Origin: Todiramphus chloris collaris
Taxonomy: Eukaryota > Chordata > Aves > Coraciiformes > Alcedinidae
Direction of reading: 5' to 3'
Assembly (NCBI GenBank): GCA_025345505.1
Contig: JANVCC010000021.1
Coordinates: 29,006,251 to 29,070,250 of the forward strand
Length of the DNA: 64,000 bases
The stretch's first letter is position 1. Each line of letters starts with the position of its first letter. This document shows positions 39,949-50,965 of the stretch, piece by piece. Both the position numbers and the translations under genes were made by a program. Under the pieces are notes generated by a model that had not been told where the DNA came from, did not search any database, and saw nothing but the letters and a program-made list of their open reading frames with translations.

Positions 39949-39995
39949 AGGATTAGGCACCTAAAGTGCATTAAATGCCAATTTTAAATTTTAAC
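39949..39995. repeat. Possible ancient repeat piece (TTAGGCACCTAAA type)
   Basis: GATTAGGCACCTAAAGTGCA then TTAAATGCCAATTTTAAATT resembles the TTAGGTGCCTAAAT motif of an old amniote repeat. Short and weak. Confidence 0.25.
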
Positions 39996-41550
39996 CTAGA
40001 TCTAGGAAATTATTTACAGATAATTACAAGGGTTAGTATTTGCCTCAGAATCCAGACCCGCAGGTTCTACTCTCAACTGAGCCACAGCCATACCATGCCT
40101 TTCAAACAAAGTAGCTCTTAATGTTTTTATTTACTCATCTAGGATAGTGAAGAAGTTACTTCACCAACTTTGGAACGTGCAGATTAACAGTTTTACAGAG
40201 GATCTCACCGGAGTACTGTTAAAATGCCGTTGCTATGTCTCTAAAAACAATAGGCATCTCAATCTAATGCAAATATTAGTAAAATGATTCTGATCATTTA
40301 CAAGTACAGCTGCAAGCAAGCATGTTCACACAGATGCCTGCTGAGGTGCAATGTAAGCAGCCTGGGATGCCAAAGGTCACAGTGGCAATTGCTCATTTAA
40401 GAAGGCCGTTAAAAGCACTTCTTCGGGGCCAGAAGACAGGCAGAGGGAATATCAGAAAAGACTGGAATGGAAGGTGGTAAGCCACAGACATACCTGTCTT
40501 TTGGGGAAGAGTTTCAACGGATGGAAAGGAGAAGGTTGAAAACAAGAAGGAACCAAGGCAGCAGAAGGTGTGATCAATTTGGCAGCCCCATCAAGAATGA
40601 AGGGAAGGGGCTGCCTGTGTCCATGAGATGATGTGATGTTGAACTGCTCTGGGCTGAGCAGAGCCAACCAGCAGATTTAGGAGGAAGGACAAAGGTTGGA
40701 AAAAAATACAGAGGTTGCTGGGAAAAGATGGCTTTCTCATTTTGACAACTGAGTCTGCCCCTGCTTTAGAGTATTCTTTTTTCAAAATTTGCCAGTAAAT
40801 GGGCGACAGTGCTGTTTGACACGGCTCCTAAAGGACTACAATCCCCAGCATCCTCTGAGGCACGTGTCCTGTTCAAGTCATCCTGGTTGGGTGCTAGTCA
40901 ACTGAAAGGTAACACTATAGTCACATTCAGGTATTAGAAATATGCTCTCATTCCTAAAGGAGCCATGTTGGGTTTTTTTCATCTCTCTCCTGTCCAATAC
41001 TTTACAAGATTCTCAAGGTCAGGAACAATAAAATATTAACATCTAATCTGTCATACCACCAATGAAAACTATAATCTGGCCCATGACCTCACATGAGTAC
41101 CAGGTTGTTAACTAAAGAAAGGAATCAAATCTTCCTCTAATAAATACTCCAGACTGTGACAGGTAAAAATCAGGTCATACGTCTCCTTTGAAGTTTTAAT
41201 GGCCACTCCAATTTTATGATAAAGCCACTCACCTTATGTTTGTAGTAATTTTGCAAAGCCCGAAGCGGCTCTAGTCATCTTTGGTGCACAGTTCCCAAGG
41301 ACAAAGCTCTCATAAAACTGCAAGCTTCAAAGGGATTAGATCTCTTCTTTTCTCCACTTTTTTTTTTTTTTAAATCAAACCAAAAGACATACCAAGAAAA
41401 ACACACCAAAAAACAAACCAGGAACATTTCCAAACATTTCCTTCCATTTTCTACATAGCTCCCTGAGGAGCCTCCCAGATGAGCCCCCACAACTAGACTT
41501 CTTCATTGAGCTCTGTCACTCACTAAAAAAATAAAATGAAATTAAATATG

Positions 41551-41600
41551 AAATGAAATGAAATGAAATGAAATGAAATGAAATGAAATGAAATGAAATG
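41551..41600. repeat. Perfect pentanucleotide repeat (AAATG)10
   Basis: Ten exact AAATG units are preceded by imperfect ones (41535-41550). The opposite strand reads (TTTCA)n. Length and purity suggest a polymorphic locus. Confidence 0.98.
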
Positions 41601-41773
41601 TCTCTTCCTTTTTCTTAATAGTAAGGCAATTTTCTGGGTCATTTCTGCTTTTTGTCTTTATTCTATTGTCAATGTAGAGTAATTTGAAGCAAATCAATAG
41701 AGCCTGTGTGTTTGCATATTTCTCAGGCTCTAAGAAGGACCACATGCAACAGAACTGCTCCCCTGAATGCCAG

Positions 41774-41800
41774 TTTGTTTGTTTGATTGTTTGTTTGTTT
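41774..41800. repeat. Short (GTTT)n tract
   Basis: GTTTGTTTGTTTGATTGTTT then GTTTGTTT; six or so units with one interruption. Confidence 0.85.
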
Positions 41801-44800
41801 CCCTCCTTTGAAAGTCAGGGGCAAGCCAAGATGAATCTGCCAGAACTTGAACTCCAAAGCTAATGTCCACCTTGGTAAATGAAACACTGTCAAGAAAGGC
41901 TCCCAGGCACTGGAAGGCAATTGTCTGTGATGTTTTAATTGTTAGCACAGTGGTTGGCACAGCAGAGCCCCGGCCAACCACCCCAAACAATTCCCAAGCA
42001 CAGGCCAACAGCTGCCGTGGGCTGGGGCTGTGATCAACAGGCAGCTTGTGTACCAGGCATGGAGGGATGGAGAGGCCAGTAGTATGGTTGCGACCATTCC
42101 CACCTCCATCAGCCTCAGCACTCAGGAATGGTCCTGACCACACTTTACTGGCACAGACACAGCTGTGGTTGGTCAAACCTGAAGGTTGTACAACGACAAC
42201 ATTGCGCGGAGAAGGCTGCTTATCCAACTTCCCAGCATAAACATATTTATTTGCTAGGCTGTATATTATGCATTGCCTTCACTGTAAGATTTGTTTCCAT
42301 TAATCACTAAGGGTATTTTTTTCAGATGTTTATGTTTAAATGGCAAGGATGAGACCCTTAGAAGGAAAATACCTCATTTGTCCATTTTGCTGATTCCCTG
42401 GTAGTATGAAGAAGTAAAAGTCTGAGAGGGAGCAGATGTGAACTTTCTGCACTTACACCAAGCACTGGAAAACAATTCAAATCATGTGTCTGTACAGGCA
42501 TGGGCCAAACAATCACCAGCCACAGTTGTGCAAGTAGAATACAGTTCAAGTTTATTCAGTTTTATCAGCAAATGTGCCAGCTCCAGATGTTTCTCCAGGC
42601 ATGGTAAGGTGCACCAACCCACGCACCTTATGCCAGGGGTGGCTGATTGTATTTACATGAAAAGAATGCTTGCTTGGAAACAAGTTGAAGACTGGATGGC
42701 CATCTTGTCATCCTCCTTTCAGCCACCAGACCTCAGTTAATGCCTTTTTCCTTCTACAGGGACAAAATTAATAACACTGAGTAGAAACAGCTGGAGGTGC
42801 CACTGAAGTGACCATCACAAAACAGCAATGCCAGCCATAAGCAATGGAGGAACATATACAAGCCACTATATGCAAGATGAATAATGTAAATACACAAAAT
42901 AATCTCACAAAGATGATAAAAGAGGAACATGTGGGTCCCCTGAGTCTAATTTTTCTGCAGATGGTACATGTCAGAAATAGCTGGTATTCATAACTGTCTT
43001 TTCAGGGCATGCTTCTTTAAGGTTACTGAAAAGTTCCTTTATTCAAGAAATTAGCTTAAATGTCCTAAGGCACAGTATGTACTCTGAAAATACTCACATT
43101 TCATTTGATTGCTGTTGTTAATGTTTCAGAAATGATGTAAGTTTTCCCCTGGGGACATTTAGGCTGGCTTACCCATTTGTCTGAGCTTCTTCAAAGGAGG
43201 AACGATTCTTAGTTCCAACCTGATAACAGCACAGGAGAAAAACCAAATGCAGTGTTAGGAAAACAGCGATTTATTCATTTTGGGGGTGGCAGGGAAGCCA
43301 CAGGTAAGTTTAGTAATGGTATACAAATATTTTCATGAGAAAACTGCTGCTATTTCATTATTTAGTTGAGAACACTGAGAACAAAAAAGCAAGCCAAACC
43401 AATTTCAACTTCAAGCGTATCTGAACACATGACTATTGCTTTTTCTTCCCAACACTGTGTGAATGTGAGTGTTCATTTAAGGGTTTCATCAGAGATGGTC
43501 TGAGGGGAAAGGTTTGGACTGTGTAAGGTTCTTACTGGTAATGGACAACAGAGGAAACGGTGTCTATCTGGCAAGAATCCTGCCATCTTCTGTAACAGAA
43601 GTCTTAAAAATCTTGAAAGATCACTGTATTTGAAAAAAACTGTAAAATGCACCTCTTCTTAAGGTTCAGGTATGGATCTGGCCCCAGGAGATACTGCAGA
43701 TTAAAAGATTGGAATCCAGAAACTTATTGTGAAAACTCCCCAAGAGCAATATACTCAGACTTCTTTTGTGTCATACATAAATAGAGCAGTTTTTAAAATT
43801 AAATCCTATTTCACTGTATCATTTCAATCAGCAAAGGAGGCTCCCCGTCCAGCCTGAAGTGTACAAGGTGCCCAGAGTCAACTACAAGGCAGTGTCAGTG
43901 CTTACCTGGTGCCAGCTCTGCACCATCACTACCAAGGAAGCTCCTACAGACCCAGACCTCAAGTACATTCTCTGGTGCCAATGCAGCCCACAGCAACAGA
44001 TTTCTTAAACCTTCTCCACTCATGTGAGTAACTGAAGCTGCACATTGCTGCTTCTCAGTGAAGCAAAACATCAGGTCCCATCCACCTAAAAGGGATTTAG
44101 CACCTAAGGAGGGGTGTAATGTAAGCACATAATCCAGAAAACCTTCATGCTGCTAATGTTTAACCCTACAGGTTAAACACTGTATGTTGATAAATTTATG
44201 AGTCTAAAATTCCTTATAGTCCTAGAGCTGTGCTTGTTCAGAAATGCAGCAGAGCCTCAGGCTTCACGCTGTTAGGGACTCAGGTCATGCTCATCTCTGG
44301 TCAGGATCCAGAAATGAGGTATTGCTCTGTCTAAATCCTCTGGGGGTCTTAATGCAAAAGGCGTTTTTCTGGCTCACTTTCTGCATGTGTACAGGATGAA
44401 GCTTTTCAGAAGCTGCTGCTTTTCTTTGCAAAGCCACTGGCTTGAAAGAATATGGTGATGGTGCCTCTCTTTGACAAACTAACCTGCGAAGGACAATCCT
44501 CCGGTGACCAGGAGATGTGGTACCCGCTCCTCCTGGGCCTAAGACAGACAAAGGCCAAGATTCCAAACTTACCAGGAGACCCATCAGGCCATGGGCTATT
44601 CAGAGGCACAGAGAGGGCTCACTGTGTTTTCCTTCATCCTTCTCAAGGCCAGGCCAGCAAAGGAGCTGAGAGTGTCAGACGCATGGGACTGGTAAAAGAG
44701 ATCCATGAGCTGGCAACCTCGCAGCACAGATACTGACCTGGGAGACTGTGACTCTGGTCCCTCTGAGGGTGCCTACATCCTTTTTTTGGTCTATTGATCC

Positions 44801-47800
44801 ACCCCAATGGGTTGGAAATAATGACAAACCACAATAACAATAGCCAGCTAAACAAAACAAGTATAAACAGAAACAACAACTGAGGCTGGGAAGAGAAATG
44901 GCCTTTGGGGATATTTATTTAGAAGAGACTTCAGACTTTGATTTCCCAGGCAGAGGAGATGGCAAATCAGCCAATGTGACTCCTCCGTTCTTGAGAAAGA
45001 GGCAAACCACATTTTCCTAAAGCTTCCTGTAGCCGAAGCTGTTGAACTGACTCTACTACAGTAAAAAACAGTAAGACAAGAAAATGGGGAGGTCAGCACA
45101 AAAAGCAAGGATGGAAGCCCCATGACTCCACACTGAACAGCTGAATATTTCCGAGTCACTGCCTCAGAAGTGTGAGAATCCCCCTTGGCATCACATGCCT
45201 TTACTCTGTCCCATGGGAAGGAGAAGGCTCTAATCAGCTTCCTGAGCCCTGTGCAGAAAAAAAAAGATCACACTGGGTGCAAAAGTCATTATGCACGTAG
45301 TAATAGTATGTCCTATATGTTGACACAAGCACTGTACATAAAGAGAAAGAAAGGAAGTTTGCCCCAGTCATACCATACAACACAGGGAGGCTGGCAGAAA
45401 GTAAACAAGCCACGCTGTTATTCTTTATGCCATGAATTAAAACCTGGGCTGGGGAGATGTTTGCCCCAGCCAGGAGTAACACAGTAGCAGGACACATACA
45501 GGCAGAAGCAGGGGCAGGAGCAGCACCAGCCCAAGCCTGTCACCAGAAGTTGGCTGGTGGGGTGGAAGGAACAACAGAGGCAGCTGGATCTGTGGGAGCA
45601 GTGGGAAATAGGAATGAAGCCTGAGACTGATGGGCAGCAGAAATGGGTTGGGTAAAGACTGGAAAGGAAAAGTGGAGCTCAGCAAGGAAAAGTCTGGTTT
45701 GAGAAGGTACACCTGAGACCTCATTTCAGGATGTTGTCTGCTGCAACCTTCACAGGTTCTCTTGCAGAAATAGATCATGTTTTTAACTTGTGTAGCTTAG
45801 TGATTTTTCACCCTTTTTCAGTGTGAATTCACTTTGTTTCTGCAGTATAACTGCCCTTCCCTCTCCCCACATCTCTCGCTCTCTCTCTTTCATGTAGAAG
45901 ACTTCAAAATAAAGAAATAACCTACTCCTTGGAAACAGAAATTCATTTTTGCATTTCTTCCCCTGTACAGTACACATAGCAGGGAAAGCAGACCTCTAAA
46001 TTTCCCCAACTATTTGAAAATTTGGTGTGGCAAAACAGAAGCACCCATTTTCTCCTCCCTTGTCTGCTCCTCTACTAACCCGTGGGGCTCACTGCCGTGA
46101 CACGTCGTCAGAAGCAAGTATTTGCCAGGATTCAGAATGGAACTGAATATGCAAATGAACACACGTGCACACACACATGAGCCAACATATATTTGCATGC
46201 ATATTTATATATAAACTGTAACTATTTTTATAAAGCACAATAACAACATCAAAGAAATCCCACGAACCACGGCACTCTTCGCCTGCCATAGGTGGGCCTT
46301 TGTTCACTGTAGGCAGACTGGATTCTGCCTCATCTGTCATAGGCTTCTCCACAGCCTGTGTCAGCTCAAATCCCAAATCCCAAACCAGCAGCATGGGTGA
46401 GGGTGCTAGAAACACAGAAGATGACACCAATAGCCTAATGGTTAGTAGTGGATGAAAAGAGGAATAAGTAAACACAAGCAAAGTATGTGAGTCGCTTTAT
46501 TAAAATCATACCCATCGGGCTGCTTCTGCTACTTACAGTGGCCAATGAAGTCCCTCTGTCCTGATACACTTGAAGTGCCAGGATGCATTATTCAGCACAT
46601 GAGTAACTCACCACATTCTTTCAACTAATAGTCAGTTGTTGAGCCGGACTCTCTTTCATGAAGGTCAACAGCAACACCACTGTTGTAGTTACAGAGCACG
46701 GCAGATCCTCGTAGCAAGGTACCAACCAGATTAAAACAAGAATCCAGGCAAGGATCCTGTTTTAATGAAGACCACAAGGTTCCTGTGTGGGCATAAAGGC
46801 ACTTTTGTGGATGATCAGGCCCTGAACTTGTGTTGAAAAGAAGAGGAAGGAACTTGGCACTGAGTCAAGAGGAGGACTGTGTGTTCACGTGGCCACCAGA
46901 AAAGCCAGTTGGCCAACTGGAGTTTCCCTCTTTGTGTGGAATGATAATTCATGTGCTGAAGGATAGTCGGAGAGTTGAATTTGAGGGTGGCCTCAGTACC
47001 TTGGGGGACTCTGAGTCAACCGCTTTAAATGAACTGAGTGGGGGCTCTGGTGACACTACTTTTTCTTGCATGTTTTTTGATCAGCCGTGGGGTTGAATGG
47101 CTGTATTAATACTGTGTGATGAGGATGTAGTGCTAGCCAGTGAAAAAAGCTCCTCTACCTCTGGTTTTGTAATGTATTCTGGTGCACGGGTCTGCTGTGC
47201 CTGTCTGTGTTTGCATTAGGTTAAATGCTGCTGAAGTAGACAGGCCTAATTATGGCCTTTCATTCAAGATTAATATGAAGCCATTAAACTGGTTTATGCA
47301 ACCAGGTAGCTGAGCAATAGAAACATCTAAAACAAGCATGAGGCAATGCTGGAGGCTGAAATCACAGCATCAGCGGCCTTTCGTTGCGAGAAGGTACGGG
47401 AAACACACAAGTGAGCACTGCCTTCATCCACGGACTTGAGACAAAACACAGGATGAGAGAAGCTTCACTGCGAAGGACTAGAAAGAGCCACCAAACCCAC
47501 CACTGGTCCAACCCCAAATTGCTGGGCTGAGCTAAACGGGGAGGCTTGCGGCTCCAAACACCCCCGTGCTGATGCTGCTATTCCCTTCGCCCTGCTCTCG
47601 CTGAAACAAGCTCTGGTAGCTCTTTCGCCATGACAGCACACAAATGGTTGTCCAATTCTTTGACAGCTTCCCCTCCGAGCAGAAATTCTCCAAAGAAAGT
47701 CGGGTGTTTTTCTAATGGCTGGATCAGAACAAGGTAACGCCACAGCAATGCTTCTGGGACTTCTCTCTCCCTTGTCTCCAAAATAAAAAAAAACAAAACC

Positions 47801-48747
47801 CACTTTTGTTGGCAGTTGTGCAGAATTAGGCAAGATGCAACCAGGGTTTTTTTGGTAATTACCCAGGTTTTCTTTGACTTAGTTAATGCTACCATAGCTA
47901 TTTTTTAAAAGGAGGGACTAGCTGACATGTGTGAAAGACTAATTAAGAGAGAAAAATCAATTAAAGAAAAATCAAAGATAGGTTGTAAGGGAAGAAAAGA
48001 AATTCAAGAAAGGATTTAGGAGCCATTTGACAAGCCAGCAACTGAATTTTGGATGAATTTATAGCTGACTTGATTATTACAATTTGAAAGTAAATTATAT
48101 GTAAACTGACTCTTTTACTGGTTTTAAATTTCTTTTAAAAAGCTCAGTGTGCCTGTTTCCTTCAAGCTCAAAGGAAAGGACAAGAAGATAAGTGTAATCC
48201 ACAGATCTGAATATATTCATCTACTCTTCATTTTTGGTTTGAACCATACCTCTATCTCCCAAGGGAAAAATACTGAAAAGGAGACACTGCTGTGGGGGAC
48301 ACTACATAGCAATGCTATGGGACCTTCCTGTCTTTCTAGAGCATGAAAGGACCTTTTGGGGGATAAATTTCTCTCGGGCAATGCTGTAGATGTGTGTGAA
48401 TGGGTTTTACCCATTTTGAAAATGGGAAAGAAATTTACTTCTTCTAGGCACCAATTGGGTACCTTTAATCTACAATCATGTTACTGTGGTTGGACAACTG
48501 CAACCCTTTTCAGGCTGCTGGTGCGCTTCCTTTAAAGTTCTGATGGCAGAAAAGCGCTATCCCTTATTCCTTCACATTTATTATTTTCACCAGGGCAGGA
48601 TGCAGAAGTGCCAGGTACTTTCCAGAGAGAATCCCCACGATGAAGAACAAAGATTCTCAACTTAATAGTGCTATGATTTCCAGCTCCCAGAACTGTTATT
48701 GTCAGGAGCTACAGAGGGCACACACACGTGCACATCAGGCACTTCGT

Positions 48748-48753
48748 TTTATT
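48748..48753 (-). terminator. KLF5: Probable main poly(A) signal AATAAA of KLF5
   Basis: On the minus strand the sequence reads AAAATAAAACG and is followed within about 10-35 nt by GTGCCTGATG and then GTGTGTGTG, a typical GU-rich downstream element. Together these support cleavage near 48720-48735. Confidence 0.75.
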
Positions 48754-48757
48754 TTGG

Positions 48758-48790
<33 letters not shown>

Positions 48791-48828
48791 TTTATTTAAA
48801 AAAAAAAAAAAAAAAAAAGAAAAAAAAA
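48758..48828. repeat. Two long A tracts (T on the KLF5 transcript strand)
   Basis: A29 (48758-48786), then an 11-base spacer with TTTATT, then A21, G and A9 (48798-48828). On the KLF5 strand these are U tracts flanking the second AATAAA, just inside the 3' UTR end. Confidence 0.95.
48791..48796 (-). terminator. KLF5: Second AATAAA, 43 nt upstream of the main signal
   Basis: The minus strand reads TTTAAATAAAAAGA between two long T tracts. The sequence just downstream is a U29 tract, which could act as a U-rich downstream element, so short alternative cleavage is possible. Less likely than the signal at 48748-48753, which has the GU-rich context. Confidence 0.45.
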
Positions 48829-49013
48829 GTCTTTATATATATAAACCATTTCATTCTCTCTCAAAACATTCTACAACTATACAGCTGTTTGCTCCGTCAT
48901 TTGCATAGGAAATACCACAATACAAAAATAAGGTAGGGGGAGGCAAAAGAAGCAAAACAGCAACCGATTTATGCATGTGTTTCCATGTATAAACATTTGA
49001 AGCCTTACAAAAT

Positions 49014-49041
49014 TATTTACACCGTTTGTCAACTATTTACA
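49014..49041 (-). promoter_or_regulatory. Two Pumilio-type sites UGUAAAUA (49014-49021 and 49034-49041)
   Basis: Two exact transcript-sense TGTAAATA octamers lie 20 nt apart, start to start. They match the PUM1/2 consensus UGUANAUA. A third copy lies at 50010-50017. Closely paired PUM sites near the 3' end of a message are a typical arrangement for repression or decay. No binding evidence is available here. Confidence 0.45.
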
Positions 49042-49144
49042 TTAAGAGCAACATTTCTAACTATAACAAAAAAAACTATAATTTACCAAGTGTATGTAAA
49101 ATAGTCTTAAAAAAAAAAAAAGGGAAATATAACCATATACCACA

Positions 49145-49153
49145 AATAAATAA
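49145..49153 (-). promoter_or_regulatory. AU-rich element nonamer UUAUUUAUU in KLF5 3' UTR
   Basis: The minus strand reads CTTTATTTATTTG, containing the classic ARE nonamer UUAUUUAUU. Such elements recruit TTP/BRF and HuR family proteins and usually shorten mRNA half-life. A short-lived message would fit a growth-responsive transcription factor. The motif is seen; its activity is inferred. Confidence 0.5.
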
Positions 49154-50009
49154 AGACAAAACAACAGTTTTAACAAAGCTAGATTTTCCTGCCAGACCCT
49201 TTTTTTGGTATTTTGATTGTCTATTCTAGCCTTTGGTTGACAGCTTAATGTTACGGCTTGTGAAGTCCAGACACTTATTAGGTTTGTTTGGTTTTCTCCT
49301 GTTATTTGGCCAAATCCTACACGGTCTAACCTCATCTTTGGCCCTCCATCTACTATTTCAAGGCTGAACATGGTGGATCAAAGTCATTGTTAGCTTTATA
49401 AAAGGGCACCACCTCATTCACTTCAGTGGAGTTTCAGCTACTTTTGTCAGCAGTAAATTTTCCCCTGCGTGTGTCAATCTGAACAGCGGATTAACTAAAC
49501 TGCACTGTGATTTTAAACAAAATTACTGTATCCTTTACCTTCTAGTAAATTACATGCCACTTCCACATGAAACTAGATCATACTGGTGCTGAAACAGCTT
49601 ACCATGTCTGTATATAAAAATTGCATCCTAAATCCTTCTTTTTAAAGTGATACTAAGTTTAGCTTATAGTAAGAGGTTTAACATTCTGTGTTCGTTGTAA
49701 CTATCCCCGTTATTTAAGCTTCCAACATTGACTTTGCAGTTCATTCTACATGTTTTGCCCTTTTCAGTAATTTGAAAATAAAATCCTGCTTTGAAAATTC
49801 AGTGCACACCGTTTGAGTTGACAGGTACAAACCATCTGAACGCTTAGCTCGTTTCTCTTAAGAAAAATGAAGCTAAGCTGGTACCGTTTTGAGAGGTATT
49901 TAAATAACTTTTTTTCCTAAATGTGCCGTGTTATCAAATGTAAAACAACTGCTTTTTTTCAGGCGATTCTTAGAAAACTTTTGTATTAAACCTAAAAAGC
50001 TGATTTGCA

Positions 50010-50017
50010 TATTTACA
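50010..50017 (-). promoter_or_regulatory. Third Pumilio-type site UGUAAAUA
   Basis: The minus strand reads TTTTGTAAATATGC, an exact UGUANAUA match in the upstream third of the 3' UTR. Single occurrences are weak evidence alone; the presence of two more copies near 49.0 kb raises it. Confidence 0.35.
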
Positions 50018-50259
50018 AAATCTTTGTCATAGCAAACATGCAACATAGAGAACAAAACGTCTTGTTCTATGGCTGTTTATGAATTTTTCTATGTACTTCA
50101 TCTCCACAGAACGACTTAACATTTAAAAAAACCCCACTAGTACTAAGTTATGTCCAGTAAAAACCTGACAGATTACAGTTCATGGCTTTTCCACTGCGTT
50201 CACTTGTCTGCAGCCTCTCAATACTTAATTTACTAAACATTGTCACAATAATGACAGTG

Positions 50260-50266
50260 CTTTGGT
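50260..50266 (-). promoter_or_regulatory. miR-9 7mer-m8 seed match (ACCAAAG) in KLF5 3' UTR
   Basis: The transcript-sense ACCAAAG matches nucleotides 2-8 of miR-9-5p (seed CUUUGGU) without an A opposite position 1. A single 7mer can easily occur by chance in 1.8 kb. Confidence 0.25.
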
Positions 50267-50341
50267 CAAAACACCGCAGAAGAAATTAAAAAAAAAAAAA
50301 ACGTATAAAGCTGCAATGTGTCAAGACATAATACTCATAAA

Positions 50342-50348
50342 GAGATGA
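50342..50348 (-). promoter_or_regulatory. miR-143 7mer-m8 seed match (TCATCTC) in KLF5 3' UTR
   Basis: The transcript-sense TCATCTC matches nucleotides 2-8 of miR-143-3p (seed GAGAUGA); the next base is U, so it is not an 8mer. It sits 110 nt beyond the miR-145 site. miR-143 and miR-145 are co-transcribed in vertebrates, so co-targeting is plausible but unproven here. Confidence 0.4.
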
Positions 50349-50458
50349 AACCTGCTGACTAAAGCCATATACATCATGAGAGCAAACAAACGATCGAACA
50401 CTCTGGTATTGTGATACAGTGTCTTCCCTTTTTCTGCATAAATATACAAAATATACAT

Positions 50459-50466
50459 TTCCAGTT
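50459..50466 (-). promoter_or_regulatory. miR-145 8mer seed match (AACTGGAA) in KLF5 3' UTR
   Basis: The transcript-sense AACTGGAA lies about 125 nt after the stop codon and matches nucleotides 2-8 of miR-145-5p (seed UCCAGUU) plus A at position 1. KLF5 is a published miR-145 target in mammalian vascular smooth muscle. That this is the orthologous site is an inference. Confidence 0.6.
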
Positions 50467-50549
50467 TCTTTTGAGATTTCTTTTAAACGGATAACCCATA
50501 CTCAAAAAATTAAACTAATTTCAGTTGTATGTCGAGAGTCAATAGGAAA

Positions 50550-50557
50550 TTGCATAG
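50550..50557 (-). promoter_or_regulatory. miR-153 8mer seed match (CTATGCAA) in KLF5 3' UTR
   Basis: The transcript-sense sequence CTATGCAA begins 33 nt after the stop codon. It pairs with nucleotides 2-8 of miR-153-3p (seed UGCAUAG) and has an A opposite position 1, the strongest canonical class. Function is inferred from the seed match only. Confidence 0.5.
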
Positions 50558-50590
50558 ATACAAAACAGCCTCAACGACCAGTCCAGCTTC

Positions 50591-50965
<375 letters not shown>

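Larger units (their letters stand above)
39443..48729. other. Intergenic, 9.3 kb, immediately downstream of KLF5
   Basis: Contains the AAATG repeat, a short GTTT tract and a possible old repeat piece at 39949. A GC-richer patch lies at about 47340-47640, roughly 1.1-1.4 kb past the KLF5 poly(A) site. No gene recognised. Confidence 0.6.
48730..50590 (-). other. KLF5: KLF5 3' untranslated region (about 1.86 kb)
   Basis: The region runs from the base after the TAA stop to an inferred cleavage site about 18 nt past an AATAAA at 48753-48748. It is AT-rich, has no AATAAA before the two at its far end, and contains short regulatory motifs listed separately: miR-153, miR-145, miR-143 and miR-9 seed matches, an AU-rich nonamer and three Pumilio-type motifs. 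Just upstream of the end the transcript would carry two long U tracts. The exact cleavage point is inferred from the signal and the GU-rich stretch behind it, not observed. Open frames read across this stretch on the plus strand are shadows. Confidence 0.85.

Noticed and set aside
48640..48936. Lysine-rich small protein
   Set aside because: It is translation of the A tracts at the KLF5 3' UTR end, on the antisense strand.
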